From NCBI GenBank assembly GCA_027946365.1, contig JAPEUQ010000004.1:558001-622000 (forward strand): a DNA stretch of 64,000 nt, read 5' to 3'. Origin of the DNA: Kalmusia sp. IMI 367209. Its lineage: Eukaryota > Ascomycota > Dothideomycetes > Pleosporales > Didymosphaeriaceae. Of this stretch, positions 11,005 through 22,255 are shown one piece after another; position 1 is the first letter of the stretch, and the number at the start of each line of letters is the position of its first letter. A program made the position numbers and the translations under genes. Under the pieces are notes generated by a model. The model had not been told where the DNA came from and did no database searches. It was given only the letters and a program-made list of their open reading frames with translations.

Positions 11005-11610
11005 ATGAAGACAAAAGATCAATTTCTCACACTGCTCTCGGGCGCATGGGTGATTTACAATCAGACTGCGTGAGTCCAAGTTTAGGTTCGGAGTAGAGAG
11101 GTTTACTCATGGGGAATTAGCATCTACCAAAATGGCACCGAAGTCCCAAACCGCAAACCAGACGGCGCACAAGGACCGAATGGCACTGGCGTAATCTTGT
11201 GTATGTTCCCCTTTCTCCCCTCATCGGACCAACTAACACACCCCATAGACCATCCCTCTATGCAAATGTCTGCCATTCTCACCCCAACCATCCCTGAATG
11301 GCGCCCCCATGATTTGATATACGGCAAGTACGAAAATACGACCGACGCGCAGTGGGCCATTCTCGGGAAGCACAACCTTGCTTATGCGGCCCCATTCACG
11401 CTCAAAGTACTCCCTGAGGAAGAAGAAGACGATGGCGTAGTGACGCATGGGCCCTTGTTAAGTAATATCCCGAGTTATGATGGCAGTTTTTTTACGAGGA
11501 ATTTTACGGTTATGGGAGAGGGCGAAGAGTATGGGAAGTGGCTAAGGCTGATGATCAGAAATGAGACTAGCGGGGTCAGGAGTGTGATTATATGGAAAAA
11601 GAGGGAGTAG
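11005..11610 (+). CDS. Lipocalin-like domain protein
   Basis: Three exons (11005-11069, 11121-11200, 11249-11610) give 168 residues. The assembled protein begins MKTKDQFLTLLSGAWVIYNQ and goes on through YQNGTEVPNRKPDGAQGPNGTGVILYHPSMQMSA in pieces across two introns. The opening LSGAW, the G-[VI]-[IL]-x-Y strand and the GKYENT...LAYAAPFTL region match the fungal/bacterial lipocalin-like domain family (Pfam Lipocalin_5), a small beta-barrel. Some members lie in secondary-metabolite clusters and bind or isomerise hydrophobic intermediates, but no biosynthetic gene is adjacent here, so no function is assigned. No signal peptide is visible. Both introns are about 50 bases and keep the frame. Confidence 0.75.
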
Positions 11611-12899
11611 GGATGGCGTTGCAGGTGGTTAGCTAGTTGTTCAGATGGATGGTGGATCATGTTATAGGAGCACAATAGGTCGTGCGTTTCGTAGATGACA
11701 GGACGCGGAAAAATCACTGTGCTCAAAGTACATCCCTCAGAACTTCCTTCAGCGTTCGTGCCCTCTCCTAAAGCTGAGTCTCCTTGACAAAGTAGTCACG
11801 TATCACGTTCAATCTTCAGCATATGTTCCCGTCCCTCTCCATCCTCTTCCTTATCTCTCTTCTCACCTAAACCGTTCCGTACGCTTACTACTCTGTTCAA
11901 TGTTTCGCTACTTTCCTGCGGTATGCTTCTCACACCACGCCGTATGCACCCTCTTGCTTCCCAGTCCTGATTCATCCCTCGAACCCCCTGGTCATTATTT
12001 ATAAACACCACCACCTCCCCATTTTCAAGCTAAAAAAAAACTCCCCCTCTCCCCTTCTCGTTTATTTCGACATCACCACAGGAAACTAGCTTGTCGCCTA
12101 CATGCCCTCAAACACAATCCTGATTTTGGCGAAACGAAGCATATGGGCTTGCGGGGGTAGACATCGCAACTAGAGACGTCCTATAATAACTATGAGCGTC
12201 CAGCCGCACAGTCTCAGATCGCGCTCCAGTCCGTCGAGCGCTTCCGCAACTCTCCGTACGCTCTCTTTTTCACCTTCACCAGGACCCTTTTTGGGCGTCT
12301 CCCACAACGCTAATTGCCCTGCCCCGACCGCCAAGACCTTGATCTTGCTCTTGTTAAGCGGCAATAACCCTTCATACATCAGTTTAGACAGAAAGCGCGG
12401 GGTTTAAGAGTTATTGCCAAATACGCCACGAGGACTCTGGCTGGGAAATAACATATCAATCGTTGTGGTACAAGTGCAATGCGATACTCACGTGACACAT
12501 CATTAGGAACGTCCTAGCGTGGTAGCCCCTGTTGCCGCCCCAAGATTGGGATCGTGTTAGGCCATCCACAATGACCTCACTAAGTGGCCCACCTCGCTAG
12601 CCGATCAGCCTCACGGGGCTGAGTTGCGTGGACGCTCTGCCATGAAACTTGTCATTGGTGTTTAGGAGGAATTACAAGGAGCTCCAGGGCCGTAACGATG
12701 TCACCAGTTCACCGAAGTGGAGAAACCGCTGGTGCCAACTTTGCGCCCCACCGGAACCCCTCTGTTTCATCGAAGTCGGAGCAAGTCGTATTTAGATACC
12801 AGCTGCCCAGTTCGCGCGACGCGACGCAGCCGCTCGTACTTTGCCGAATCAATCAGCACCGCTAGAACGTCCATCATCACTCGAACATATCTCACAACG
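11611..12899. other. Spacer without a recognised gene
   Basis: About 1.3 kb lies between the lipocalin-like gene and the membrane-protein gene. A minus-strand frame at 12379-12170 (69 codons) and its plus-strand mirror have no motif or partner exon. A C/T-rich tract at about 11815-12065 is low-complexity DNA. I see no other feature. Confidence 0.5.
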
Positions 12900-13483
12900 A
12901 TGCCGTCAGGTCGTGGTATGCCTCGATCGCGTGCGCGCAATCAAAACACTTGAATACTAACACGTCCTCAGGAATCACAGTCCACTCTGGTGCAATCGAC
13001 TTCTCTGCTTTAGCTCGTCCCGCACCACCTACATCTCTTGTATCACGAGCGGCGTCCAACACGACCAGGAGAATATGGATAATAACTGGTATCGTCATCC
13101 TGGTGTCGTTGGTCGTTGGTGGCATTTTTTGCTGCGTGGTTCTCGGTCTCATGTACAAGAAGAAGCAAGAGAGAAAGAAGCGGAACATTGATCTGGGAGG
13201 AACCAATGCGAACCATAGGTATCGGCCTGTGGAAGATATGGAACTGGGTTATCAGGGCGTCCAGGAATTACCGGCGGAGAATTACGGTTTGGGGTACAAG
13301 GCGGAGCTCCCATCGGATGTCAATGAGGTTCCAAAGGTGCAGCAATTGGATGGATATATCGCGCCGGTAAGGAATACTAGGACGTACATGGCAATCAGTG
13401 CTGACAATCAGAAGCCTAAACCCAGTGCGCAGCCAGCAGAGCTCCCTTCAAACACGTATGGAGGCAAAAGCGGATATCCCTGA
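12900..13483 (+). CDS. Small single-pass membrane protein of unknown function
   Basis: Two exons (12900-12915, 12972-13483) give 175 residues. I chose ATG 12900 because its five-codon exon splices through a standard intron (GTATGC...CAG) directly onto the long second exon, giving MPSGRGITVHSGAIDF. A Ser/Thr/Pro-containing N-terminal part of about 45 residues is followed by one strong hydrophobic helix (WIITGIVILVSLVVGGIF and on to GLM) and then a basic stop-transfer stretch (YKKKQERKKR). The remaining about 95 residues are polar, rich in Pro, Tyr and Gly, and look disordered. The layout suggests an outside-N, inside-C plasma-membrane or endomembrane protein. I do not recognise a family. Confidence 0.65.
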
Positions 13484-16050
13484 ACAAGAAACGATGGTGC
13501 TATATTACAGGCCCGTTCCGGGCCAAATCTTGCGTACGAGCTTCAATAAGAAACGTACAATCGATTGAAACTTCCCCCAACGGTCTTCAGAGCAGTGCGC
13601 ACAATACCAAGACAGAACATCTGGATTGAGGGGCTGAAAGCGTTCAGACGTATAGATGATGAAAGATCAAGAGGTAGACACCATTGAGGGTCTGTGGCTT
13701 GGTAATAAGTGTGCATGCGCACATTACACCGTAGATCAAATTCACCGGTCGCGCAATATAGTGTTAGAAGATTTGAGGTTATACGATCGAAGACGGCTTG
13801 TTTCTACCAGGAAAGCGTGTGGAAACACGGTCGCTAGGGCGTCCGCCGTCCACTGGTTAGATGCTGATTTTGCGCGAAAAAAACACATATGCATTACCAG
13901 CGTTAGTACAGATAAGGGCTCACACCTTATAGTCATTCAATCAACATTATCATCGTTATATCTCGCAATTATTGTGAATTGGGACATAGATTCGAGTAGG
14001 AGTACAGATGACCCGTTGTATCACCATTTGGTTAAGAAGTGATTGCGTAACCTTCACACAAACTTCACAACCGCACAGAGGGTTCTGCAAATGCTGACTC
14101 CATCACTCTCCCTCCCCTCTCATGAAGCACTAAGAAAGCTTATCGAGACAATACACGTCCAGCCGACTCAAGAAGAACTCATATGTGGCGTTAGCCAATA
14201 TCACATAGGCATGATCATCGTAAGTCTTTACCGTTGCGATGTGTTTCTAATTAAGAAACGTCATGTAAAGGCCTTATCGCTGCCAAATAGGGAAACGGAC
14301 GAACTCATCAAAAAGGGATAGCAGCAATTAGTTGGGTTCGCGTCAGCTTCAGAAAACGCAATCCAAAGGGAAACATTGTCTGAAATAGGACTGGCCGATT
14401 ACTTACATGCATATGTATGGGCAATTATAAAGCCCACACTGGCGGTTCACCACAAGCACTGACACTGACTGATACGTATTTTTAGGACACAAATTCGGTA
14501 TCCGTGTTCATTACATCGCTCGTGGTGACATCGGAAAGGGCAGCCTTCGTAACTCGCTGGCGTGTCCATTCCGTCCAGCCTGGGAAGGGCTCTGATTTCA
14601 CTAGGTAATCATTTTTGTTCATTGTAGATCTTTAGAGATGATGTTTGTATATCCTGTTCTAGGGTTTAGGTAGAGTTATCTTCAGAACGCTGGGGACGAC
14701 TGCATAGCCATTATCCCCGATGCATGAGAAATCTTGAATATACCAAAGATAGTATTGTAAAAATGCATAATCAACCCCTCTATGCCACTCACTCAGAGCC
14801 ACTCACCGCAATAGACGATGATACAGGCACCTCTCCGCCGTATATGGTGGTGACCTCCGACTCCGCGGACACCTCCTTCCGTGCAAGTCGAGAGGTTGAG
14901 TGATGAGGAGAAGTAGGTGAGGGGGCGGAGGCGGGTATTTTTTAACAGCAGGATAAAGCACACACGCGTTGCGCTGGTCAGGCGCTAGCCTCCCATGTGT
15001 AGCAAACCAAAGTTATATGGGAGTGTGAAGGTTGATAGGATACCGATAATAAATTAGCTTTAGTTGATTGATATGAACTTTACTCACTGGGATTCAACAA
15101 TACTTGTAGTTCAAGAACTAGTAGTGATCTCACTATTGTTAGAAGAATTACTGCCTATTAGTGGTAGAGAAGATGAACATGGTACTCGTACTTAGTGCCT
15201 CAACGCGGCTACGCTACTGCCTTCGGGTGTGGTGTTTACAAAGTCTACATATGAAAAACCTACATTAGCGAAGATCTCAATTCTATAATGATTAGGATAC
15301 TGTCTGGATCTTAGCATGGTGCCACTTCTGTGAAGGTGGAGGCGCAGGATGTGTCATAGAAGTTGAGGATGCCTGCGCTTGAGCTAATCTGTGTGAAAAA
15401 CGTTATAGGAAACAAAGTGTAGCCATTTCCAGAAATTATTGGTATCTTATAATCATTACAGATAATGAAACATTGTCGCTTAGTATTTTGACTTCTGCGT
15501 TGATCTGTCCGACGATAACGATCTGTTCAAGTAACAAATAATGGATGAATACCAACCGTTCAACATATCAAATAGAAACCTAAAGGAACGACGCTAGTGT
15601 CGTAGAGTTGTGCCTGGTACTAACACCTTTGCAATGTATCTCTCTAGCACGTGTGCGAAGACGAAGCTGCAGCTACACTCGCACGACTCTTTTCGTGCTA
15701 GTTTAGCACATCTAAATTCGGTTTAGCGCCTCCCAAAATAGGAATGACATTTGAGGTGATCACTAAGCGGCGACCCCTCCTTTAGACCACCAACACCCGC
15801 GGCCGAGAACGATGAGTAAACCCAGTATGTAGTCAGCGCAACTCGCGATGCCGTAGCCCTGCCGCTCGTGTTGGTTTCCGTGCTTTATGGCTGTCTTGGG
15901 ATGCCGATTGCGATCACTAAGCGCTTGCAGACCTGGCGAAAGGACCACACATAAGAGAAGGGAAAGCACCTCGTGGTAACTAACAACACCAAGTGAAACG
16001 AAGATCAACCATACTTACGAGCTGAGTTGATACTTGGAACGAATTGCATT
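13484..16050. other. 2.6 kb gene-poor spacer
   Basis: This is the largest interval without a gene I can support. Frames at 13656-14042 (128 codons) and 14043-14321 (92 codons) carry no motif and are not joined by plausible exons. A short stretch at about 14486-14604, bounded by an AG and a GTAATC donor-like sequence, reads open but matches nothing I know. No terminal inverted repeats, long terminal repeats or transposase motifs were seen by eye. It may be decayed repeat DNA or an unrecognised lineage-specific gene. Confidence 0.45.
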
Positions 16051-17862
16051 ATGGCTTTCTCATTAGGGATGTCCTTTCACGAGGGCGAAACAAAGATGCA
16101 CAAACTACTCCATGTTCCCAACCTCGATAATCCTACGTCGACAATGCTCACACCTCAGGCCGCGTTTCGACTTCAGCAAGCGCCACTGCTGGCCATCGGG
16201 ACCTTGGACTCACAACATCGACCGTGGACTTCTCTCTGGGGCGGCAACCATGGCTTTTCTGAAATGCTCGGTGGCGGCATCATCGGAACACGAACCATCG
16301 TAGATGGTGCAAACGATCCTGTTGTTCAGGCATTGGTAGGCCCGGTGGAAAATGGGGACATGGTACAAGGAAATGGGAAGATGATAGCTGGACTCACCAT
16401 TGACCTTATGGAGAGGAAAAGGGTGAAAATTTTTGGCCGCATGATAGCCGGATGTGTGAATGAAGTGAAAGTTGAGGTCGATGAGAAAACCGAGAAGCCT
16501 ATTGATATGCCCGAAAAGCAAGACCAGGTCCAATTGATTACGAAAATCGAGCAAAGTCTAGGAAATTGTCCGAAGTATTTGAACCAGTACGATATTCAGC
16601 CTGCGCTGGTTACATCAAAACTCATTGTGCAATCTTCAAGCCTCTCGGTGGAGGCTAAAGCTCTGATTCTGAATTCAGATATGTTCTTCCTCACGTCCAG
16701 TGTGGTTGAAGATATGGACACGAACCATAGGGGAGGACCTTCAGGTTTCGTTCGTATCCTCTCTGATACCGAAATTGTGTACCCTGAGTACTCTGGCAAC
16801 CGATTGTATCAATCACTTGGCAATCTGCTTATTAATCCAAAAATCGGCATCACCTTTCCTAACTATGAGACAGGCGATGTTGTCTACATCACGGGCAGTA
16901 CTGAGGTGTTAGTTGGTAGCAAGGCGGCAGCGATACTACCTGGAAGCAATCTTGCTGTAAAAATAAAAGTTGACGAAGCTCGCTATGTGAAACAAGGTCT
17001 CCCATTTCGAGGGACAAAGAAGATACCTTCGCCGTACAACCCGCTTGTTCGAACATTAGCCTCCGAAGGTAACCTTAAGGCATCGGTATTAGCTGCGCGG
17101 AAGACAGCGCGTCTCGCTAAAAAGACGCTCTTAACTCCCTCAGTGGCGCGTTTCACTTTCTCTGTGCCAGAAGAAATAAAGTACTCGCCAGGGCAATGGG
17201 CGGCATTTGACTTCTCGGAGCACCTAGACTACGGATACTCGCATATGCGAGATGATGACCCACGGAGCTTGAACGACGACTTTGTGCGGACATTCACCAT
17301 CTCTTCGACACCATTAGGACAAGGACAGGAGAAAGAGTTCGACATCACGATCAGAAATGTAGGCGTGGTTACTAGCTTCTTGTTCCGACAGAATGATCGT
17401 GCAGGCTTTGAAGTACCTATAGTAGGAGTAGGGGGAGAGTTTGTGATCGAACAAGACCAGGATCAGAATAAGCTCACACCTTTCATTGCTGGTGGGGTTG
17501 GCATTACACCAATGCTTGGTCAGCTCGGAGATTTGGAAGTGCGACCAGATCGGTTGAGACTGTTGTGGACGATTCGACTAGTGGACATTGACCTCGTCTT
17601 GGATCTATTTAAGTGTTATACAGAACTCGCCCAATGTACTCAAGTGTTCTTCACTGGTACTGCTGCGGCGGTTGATTCTGAGGAGAAGATTGCGCAATTG
17701 CAGAATAAGGGAGCAAAGATTAATAACAGAAGGATTATGAAGGCGGATCTTGATTTCACGGACGCAGGGTCTTATTACCTGTGCGCCGGTGGCCAATTAA
17801 GAAAAGAGCTTCTTGGTTGGTTGGAAGGAAAGACAGTTATCTTCGAGAATTTTGACTATTGA
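16051..17862 (+). CDS. PNPOx-like FMN-binding domain fused to a ferredoxin-reductase-type FAD/NAD(P) domain
   Basis: One exon codes for 603 residues. I use ATG 16051 (MAFSLGMSFHEGE); an in-frame ATG at 16027 would add eight residues. The N-terminal half (about residues 35-320) resembles pyridoxamine-phosphate-oxidase-like split barrels, with FFLTSS followed by NHRGGPSGFVRI. The C-terminal half is a ferredoxin-NADP+ reductase fold: SPGQWAAFDF, then RTFTISSTP (FAD-binding, about 413-419), then AGGVGITPML (NAD(P)-binding, about 480-489), and a short YYLCAGG near the end. The 2Fe-2S ferredoxin domain that often follows this reductase module is absent. Such fusions would pass electrons from NAD(P)H through FAD to a flavin or to a small substrate; the true substrate is unknown. 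It lies alone in an accessory region, with no evident partner. Confidence 0.85.
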   Translation: MAFSLGMSFHEGETKMHKLLHVPNLDNPTSTMLTPQAAFRLQQAPLLAIGTLDSQHRPWTSLWGGNHGFSEMLGGGIIGTRTIVDGANDPVVQALVGPVENGDMVQGNGKMIAGLTIDLMERKRVKIFGRMIAGCVNEVKVEVDEKTEKPIDMPEKQDQVQLITKIEQSLGNCPKYLNQYDIQPALVTSKLIVQSSSLSVEAKALILNSDMFFLTSSVVEDMDTNHRGGPSGFVRILSDTEIVYPEYSGNRLYQSLGNLLINPKIGITFPNYETGDVVYITGSTEVLVGSKAAAILPGSNLAVKIKVDEARYVKQGLPFRGTKKIPSPYNPLVRTLASEGNLKASVLAARKTARLAKKTLLTPSVARFTFSVPEEIKYSPGQWAAFDFSEHLDYGYSHMRDDDPRSLNDDFVRTFTISSTPLGQGQEKEFDITIRNVGVVTSFLFRQNDRAGFEVPIVGVGGEFVIEQDQDQNKLTPFIAGGVGITPMLGQLGDLEVRPDRLRLLWTIRLVDIDLVLDLFKCYTELAQCTQVFFTGTAAAVDSEEKIAQLQNKGAKINNRRIMKADLDFTDAGSYYLCAGGQLRKELLGWLEGKTVIFENFDY

Positions 17863-18202
17863 AAATGTAAAACACGTCTTTGGTCCATATCGCAGAAACC
17901 GCAGTTTTTTGTATCCGACCTGTCCTACGTTGAACGATACCGGCTCGTTAGGAGACAAGAGGATCCACAGCTAGCGTTTTGATTCACACGAATCAGGAAG
18001 AATACATTGTGCTATGAAAACTACATGAAAACGACGTGAATAGTGGCTACTCTAATGGTGTTGAATTGTGCGCATGATCTGTAGTACTTACACAATGTAT
18101 TAGCAATGCCTGTATATAAGATGCTGATGAACAATCCGTTCTCCATAAGCTCCCAGACTGAACGTCGTCACGAAACAATTTAGCTTCATATTTACTGCTA
18201 CA
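17863..18202. other. Intergenic region and promoter of the next gene
   Basis: These 340 bases lie between the PNPOx-reductase fusion and the acidic orphan gene. A TATATAAG at 18113-18120 is the only element seen. Confidence 0.5.
18113..18120 (+). promoter_or_regulatory. TATA box (TATATAAG)
   Basis: A consensus TATATAAG lies 83-90 bases upstream of the ATG at 18203. A clear TATA box supports that the orphan gene downstream is really transcribed. Confidence 0.5.
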
Positions 18203-18880
18203 ATGTCTCATGGTATAGACACGATGGATCTTGATGATCTTACTGATCAGTTGGTTAACACAAGGCTGATCAGTTCCGAGGTTCAGCCTGCTCCAATCAA
18301 TGATCACCAGGGACAAGGGGCTACTCAGTCCCTATTGCTGGAGCCTAACGGTACGAGCGATTCGAACGAGATGATGGACGTTGATTATCAAGAAAAAGAC
18401 GACTTCTATCCCCCAGGTAGCAGTCTGGACGATCAAATTCTTTTCCTCGCTGGCGCCTTAGACTGCGACCTGAACCCAATCGAGCCGGAGCCTTCGGACG
18501 AGGATGACTCTGACGAAGGAGAATGCAAAGATGCTAATGATTCCAAGATTGCTGATCACCGTTATAAACCAACAGTACCAGTCAGCGACGCAGTCAAAAA
18601 GAGATGGGCCTTCCTACTTGGATATGCATACGATGAGCTCACGATCCAACTTCCAGATCTCCGGGATCCCAGAAATCATCAAGAGATGTGGGAATTATGC
18701 AATTGGATCTCAGACGAAGTACTACAACGCTGCGACCGGGGAGGCCTTCCCTTGCTTGCCCCTGAGACCCACGTGTACCATCCATATTGGGTCCCATCGC
18801 ACCCGGTCAATCAGCGTTACCTCCAGGGTGCGAAGGAGGTCCTAGATCATCAAAAGGCCCTCAAGGCCACGCGAAACTAG
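18203..18880 (+). CDS. Hypothetical acidic protein
   Basis: A single exon encodes 225 residues. I do not recognise a family. The N-terminal half is acidic and probably disordered, with a dense Asp/Glu block (EPEPSDEDDSDEGE) around residues 95-108. The C-terminal half looks folded: an amphipathic segment around KKRWAFLLGYAYDELTIQL, then a Trp/Tyr-rich stretch with MWELCNWISDEVLQRC and YHPYWVPSHPVNQRYL. No signal peptide, membrane helix or known motif is seen. The TATA box at a fitting distance and the uninterrupted frame favour a real gene, probably lineage-specific. Confidence 0.6.
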   Translation: MSHGIDTMDLDDLTDQLVNTRLISSEVQPAPINDHQGQGATQSLLLEPNGTSDSNEMMDVDYQEKDDFYPPGSSLDDQILFLAGALDCDLNPIEPEPSDEDDSDEGECKDANDSKIADHRYKPTVPVSDAVKKRWAFLLGYAYDELTIQLPDLRDPRNHQEMWELCNWISDEVLQRCDRGGLPLLAPETHVYHPYWVPSHPVNQRYLQGAKEVLDHQKALKATRN

Positions 18881-20413
18881 CTTCTAGGTCTCTGTGAGAG
18901 GTTGGTATTTCATCTTGGCGGTAAGCTGACAGCCAAATGTATGGAGCAATCTTATGTTTGATCTCACCTATGACTGCATTCGCCAATATCGATAATTGGA
19001 ATTAAGTCTGTTTTCCTCTTCGCGCACAAGCCCTCCGTCCTTCGCATCGCGTTAGATCTACATTGGGCCAAAAAGGGACACTGAATTCCGAACTTAGAAA
19101 GTGATCAGTCAATTGCAGTGATGTAACCCAACTCATCTTACGAAGGCTTGAGATTATCCATGTGACATATTCCTGAAATTCTGCAAAGTCGTTGCACATA
19201 CTCATTTCTGATTTAATGCCGTTTTTTTCTGGCCCTTCATGGTTTAAGTCATTCAATGAAAGTTTTTCTTCATGTTCATCCTCCAAAGGTGGAGTGTGCA
19301 TGATTCCAAAAATACTATGGTGAGATTTACACTATCACGGTCTTCAATATCACGTTCTTCACTATCACTTTGAATAATACAATCATTCAGTGATCTACTG
19401 GTCAGAACAACAGTTTGCTTCGCCTAATGGTTGGTAAAGAGGTCCAGATGTAGATGGTGTGGCGTTCACCACGTGATGAAAGTCTAATCTCCGCATTCTG
19501 TATTGAATTACTCATAGAGGCACTAATAACTTATGTGGCTAATTACAAATATTGAGAAAGTAGTTTCAGGCTGGCCTTAATTTGAAAAGCATAGGGCGGG
19601 TCAGGTCATGTGCTCTCGCGTCGCGCGGATCACGCCGGAAACGTCCATAACGTCATCCAGGCTTATGGCTTCTCACTACCGCCCTTCCCATGCTGCGACT
19701 GACTTCCATGACGCACGCTAAGATAACTTTTGCCTCGCTTTCTGCAAACACACCGAAGCCGAGGATGAGTTTTTGTCATCGCATGCTCTAAGGTTCACTA
19801 GGCCATCTTTAACGCACCAACGTTCGTCCGCTTTCATCAGATTACTATTGTGACTGTCTCTTCTCGATGTTTGCAGCCCTTTGTCTCAAAGATGTTCGCT
19901 GACGATAGATCCAACACCAATAATAAGCTTCTATGCGGATGTGGTCATCAGTGTTATCACCATCAGCCTGAGCAATCGCGATAAAGATATGGCCAGTATG
20001 AGCTGGCAAAGTGTAAGGCTACCCTCAGCTCGCATCGGAGCCCTTGGCGACCGATCCATCATCACACCGGTAAGCTAGTGCAATCGGTGGTCTAGAAAGT
20101 TGGCGGCTAAAGCCAAGACATCGAATCGGACACTTTCCTTTATTTCTTAGTCGCTTACTCGACCGTCTTATCAAAGCAAACACCATAGTCGTTGACTCAG
20201 AGCTCGGCGACTCGGACCAAAGAGTATGTATTTGGTAGCGGAAGCCCCAATGATTCTCCTTCTACTCGGCGTAAGCGGAGTTTAGCACAACGTTCAGTCT
20301 CACCAACTGCAAACCTATGATGGTATAATAAGTGTGCTTACACCCTACCACCTGAAGTTGGTTGCCCCCCTACGCTGCTTATTATTTCCCATCTCATTTC
20401 TACGATATTCAAC
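18881..20413. other. Spacer upstream of the MFS gene, with a short tandem repeat
   Basis: About 1.5 kb without a gene I can support. A minus-strand frame at 19301-19002 (99 codons, acidic) has no motif and no continuation. A 15-base tandem repeat at 19330-19374 is listed separately. The last 300 bases before 20414 should hold the MFS promoter; they contain one TGACTCA at about 20192. Confidence 0.45.
19330..19374. repeat. 15-base tandem repeat, three copies
   Basis: Three successive imperfect units read CACTATCACGGTCTT, CAATATCACGTTCTT and CACTATCACTTTGAA. The shared core is YATATCAC or CACTATCAC with a T-rich tail. It lies in a spacer and no gene uses it. It could be a minisatellite seed or a small cluster of protein sites. 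Confidence 0.7.
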
Positions 20414-22255
20414 ATGACCGTAAAAGAGATTTTGCGAGACGCGCCGGCGGGTCAACTAGCTCGCACTTACCTAGGATGGAAGATAGCGCCATATGAGGAC
20501 GAGAAAGAAGGTTACAGGCTACCTCGTCCTGAAGAGCAAGCCGCTGTTCCACAAGCTGAAGGAGTTCGCGATACGGATGTTGATGACGTATCAGACGAGG
20601 CATCGGATAAGGACAAGGATAAGGACCTTGAGAGCAATGCTGTGAATAGCGAAGCAGGTGCCCTGGAGTCACAGGCAGGCCACCATGGCGAACGCGATAT
20701 CGAACGTATCGCGACGCAGAAAGAAAAACAAAGTGAACCACAGCCTGATATTAACGAAGTAGGCTTCAGCCCGATGGATCGCGATAATCCTCAGAACTGG
20801 TCGACAGGAAAGAAGGTTCTTGTCTTCGGACAGATCTGTCTCCTCACATTCTCAAGTTAGAAAGTCCCTAGCCTGATTGTTTCAGCATGCTTACTAGTAT
20901 ACAGTCTACAGCGCATCCGCCATCATCACCCCCGCTGAGGGCGTCTTCATACAGAAATGGGGTGCCTCGGGCCAGTCTTCTGCGCTCGTTTTGTCGATGT
21001 ACGTGCTTGGATATGGCCTGGGTCCTTTGATCTTTAGTCCCTTGTCCGAGATGCCTATGGTTGGACGGAACGTACCATACATGATCTCATTCGCCATCTT
21101 CATTATCATGACCGCCATCGGCTCAGGGGTATCGAACTTCCCGGGACTGGTCGTCATAAGGTTCATCCAGGGTTTCTTCGGCGGCCCTGTGCTATCAACA
21201 GGCGCGGCATCTGCATCAGATATCTTCCCGTTCAACAAGCTACCCTACGCGCTGTCTTTCTGGGCCTTCTTTGCTTATGGAGGCCCTGCGCTCGGTCCGG
21301 TAATGAGCGGATTTGCCATTCCACTGAACAATTGGCGATGGGGACTCTGGGAGACACTGATTCTTTCCGGATTTACCTTCGTTGTGCTGTTTTTCTTTCT
21401 GCCGGAAACGAACGCTGACTACATCCTTGCGCAACGAGCGAAGCGGTTGCGTAGAAAGACCGGAGATAATAATTTGCTATCTAGATCGGAGAGCCACTCT
21501 GGCAACAAGAACTGGCTCAAGCTCACCGCATATCATTTGACCATGCCGTTTCGAATCACCGTCTTGGATCCGTCTGTTGGATTCATCAACCTCTACACTG
21601 CTCTGGTCTATGGCGTGTACTACTCCTTCTTTGAATCATTTCCACTAGTCTACATGGGTACGTACGGCTTCTCGATTGGTATCATGGGCGCAGTCTTCCT
21701 TTGCGTCATAATCGGTGCGGGAATTGGATTGATCATATACACTGCCTTGATACACTTTATCTACGAGCCATACACGATGTCGAAAGGCATCGGCAGCCCA
21801 GAGTTCCGCCTTGTTCCAGGTCTTTTCGCAGCAGCTCTAGCCCCTGCCGGAATGTTTATATTCGGATATGCGTCGAAGAGGGACATCACATGGGTCGCTC
21901 CAACCGTCGGTATTGCACTCTACGCCGCTACGTCTTTCATTGTAGGTTCTCTACTCCAAACGTGTCGTGAAGTACCATTGCTGATCTGTCAAAGCTCGTT
22001 AACTGCATCTTTATCTATTTGCCAATCAGCTACCCCCGCTATGCGGCTAGTATCTTCGCCGCGAACGGGTTCCTGCGCAGTGCATTGGCATGCGGCGCTA
22101 TCCACTTTTCTCAGCCGCTGTTCCACAATCTCGGAGTCGGTAATGGGTGCGCGATATTGGGCAGTGTAGCCGCTGCTTGCGCAGCTTTGTTCGTGCTCCT
22201 CTACTGGTATGGACCCACGCTCAGGGCGCGCAGCAAGTTCGCCGAGTCGTACTAA
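20414..22255 (+). CDS. MFS transporter, DHA1 drug/polyamine:H+ antiporter family
   Basis: Three exons (20414-20855, 20905-21941, 21995-22255) give 579 residues. The protein should be a 12-helix plasma-membrane proton antiporter exporting small molecules such as drugs or polyamines. A polar, acidic, Lys/Asp-repeat N-terminus of about 125 residues precedes DNPQNWSTGKKVLVFGQICLLTFS, the typical entry to helix 1. Family signatures are AIITPAEGVF, the motif A region GYGLGPLIFSPLSEMPMVGR and motif C in YGGPALGPVMSGF, followed by NNWRWGLWE. Intron 1 (GTTAGA...CAG) restores FSIYSASAI and intron 2 (53 bases) restores the ...ATSFILVNCIFIYLPISYPRY helix. The final exon ends with the C-terminal SYPRYAASIFAANGF region shared by fungal DHA1 members. 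The substrate is not determinable. Its neighbour is a pectin lyase, without evident functional connection. Confidence 0.93.

Noticed and set aside
12170..12379. Minus-strand frame of 69 codons with an open run LNKSKIKVLAVGAGQLALW
   Set aside because: No family recognised, no partner exon, and no promoter-like sequence; chance is likely.
13656..14321. Two adjacent plus-strand frames (128 and 92 codons)
   Set aside because: They are separated by a stop with no plausible intron and have no recognisable domain.
19002..19301. Minus-strand acidic frame of 99 codons
   Set aside because: No motif and no continuation; composition alone does not support a gene.
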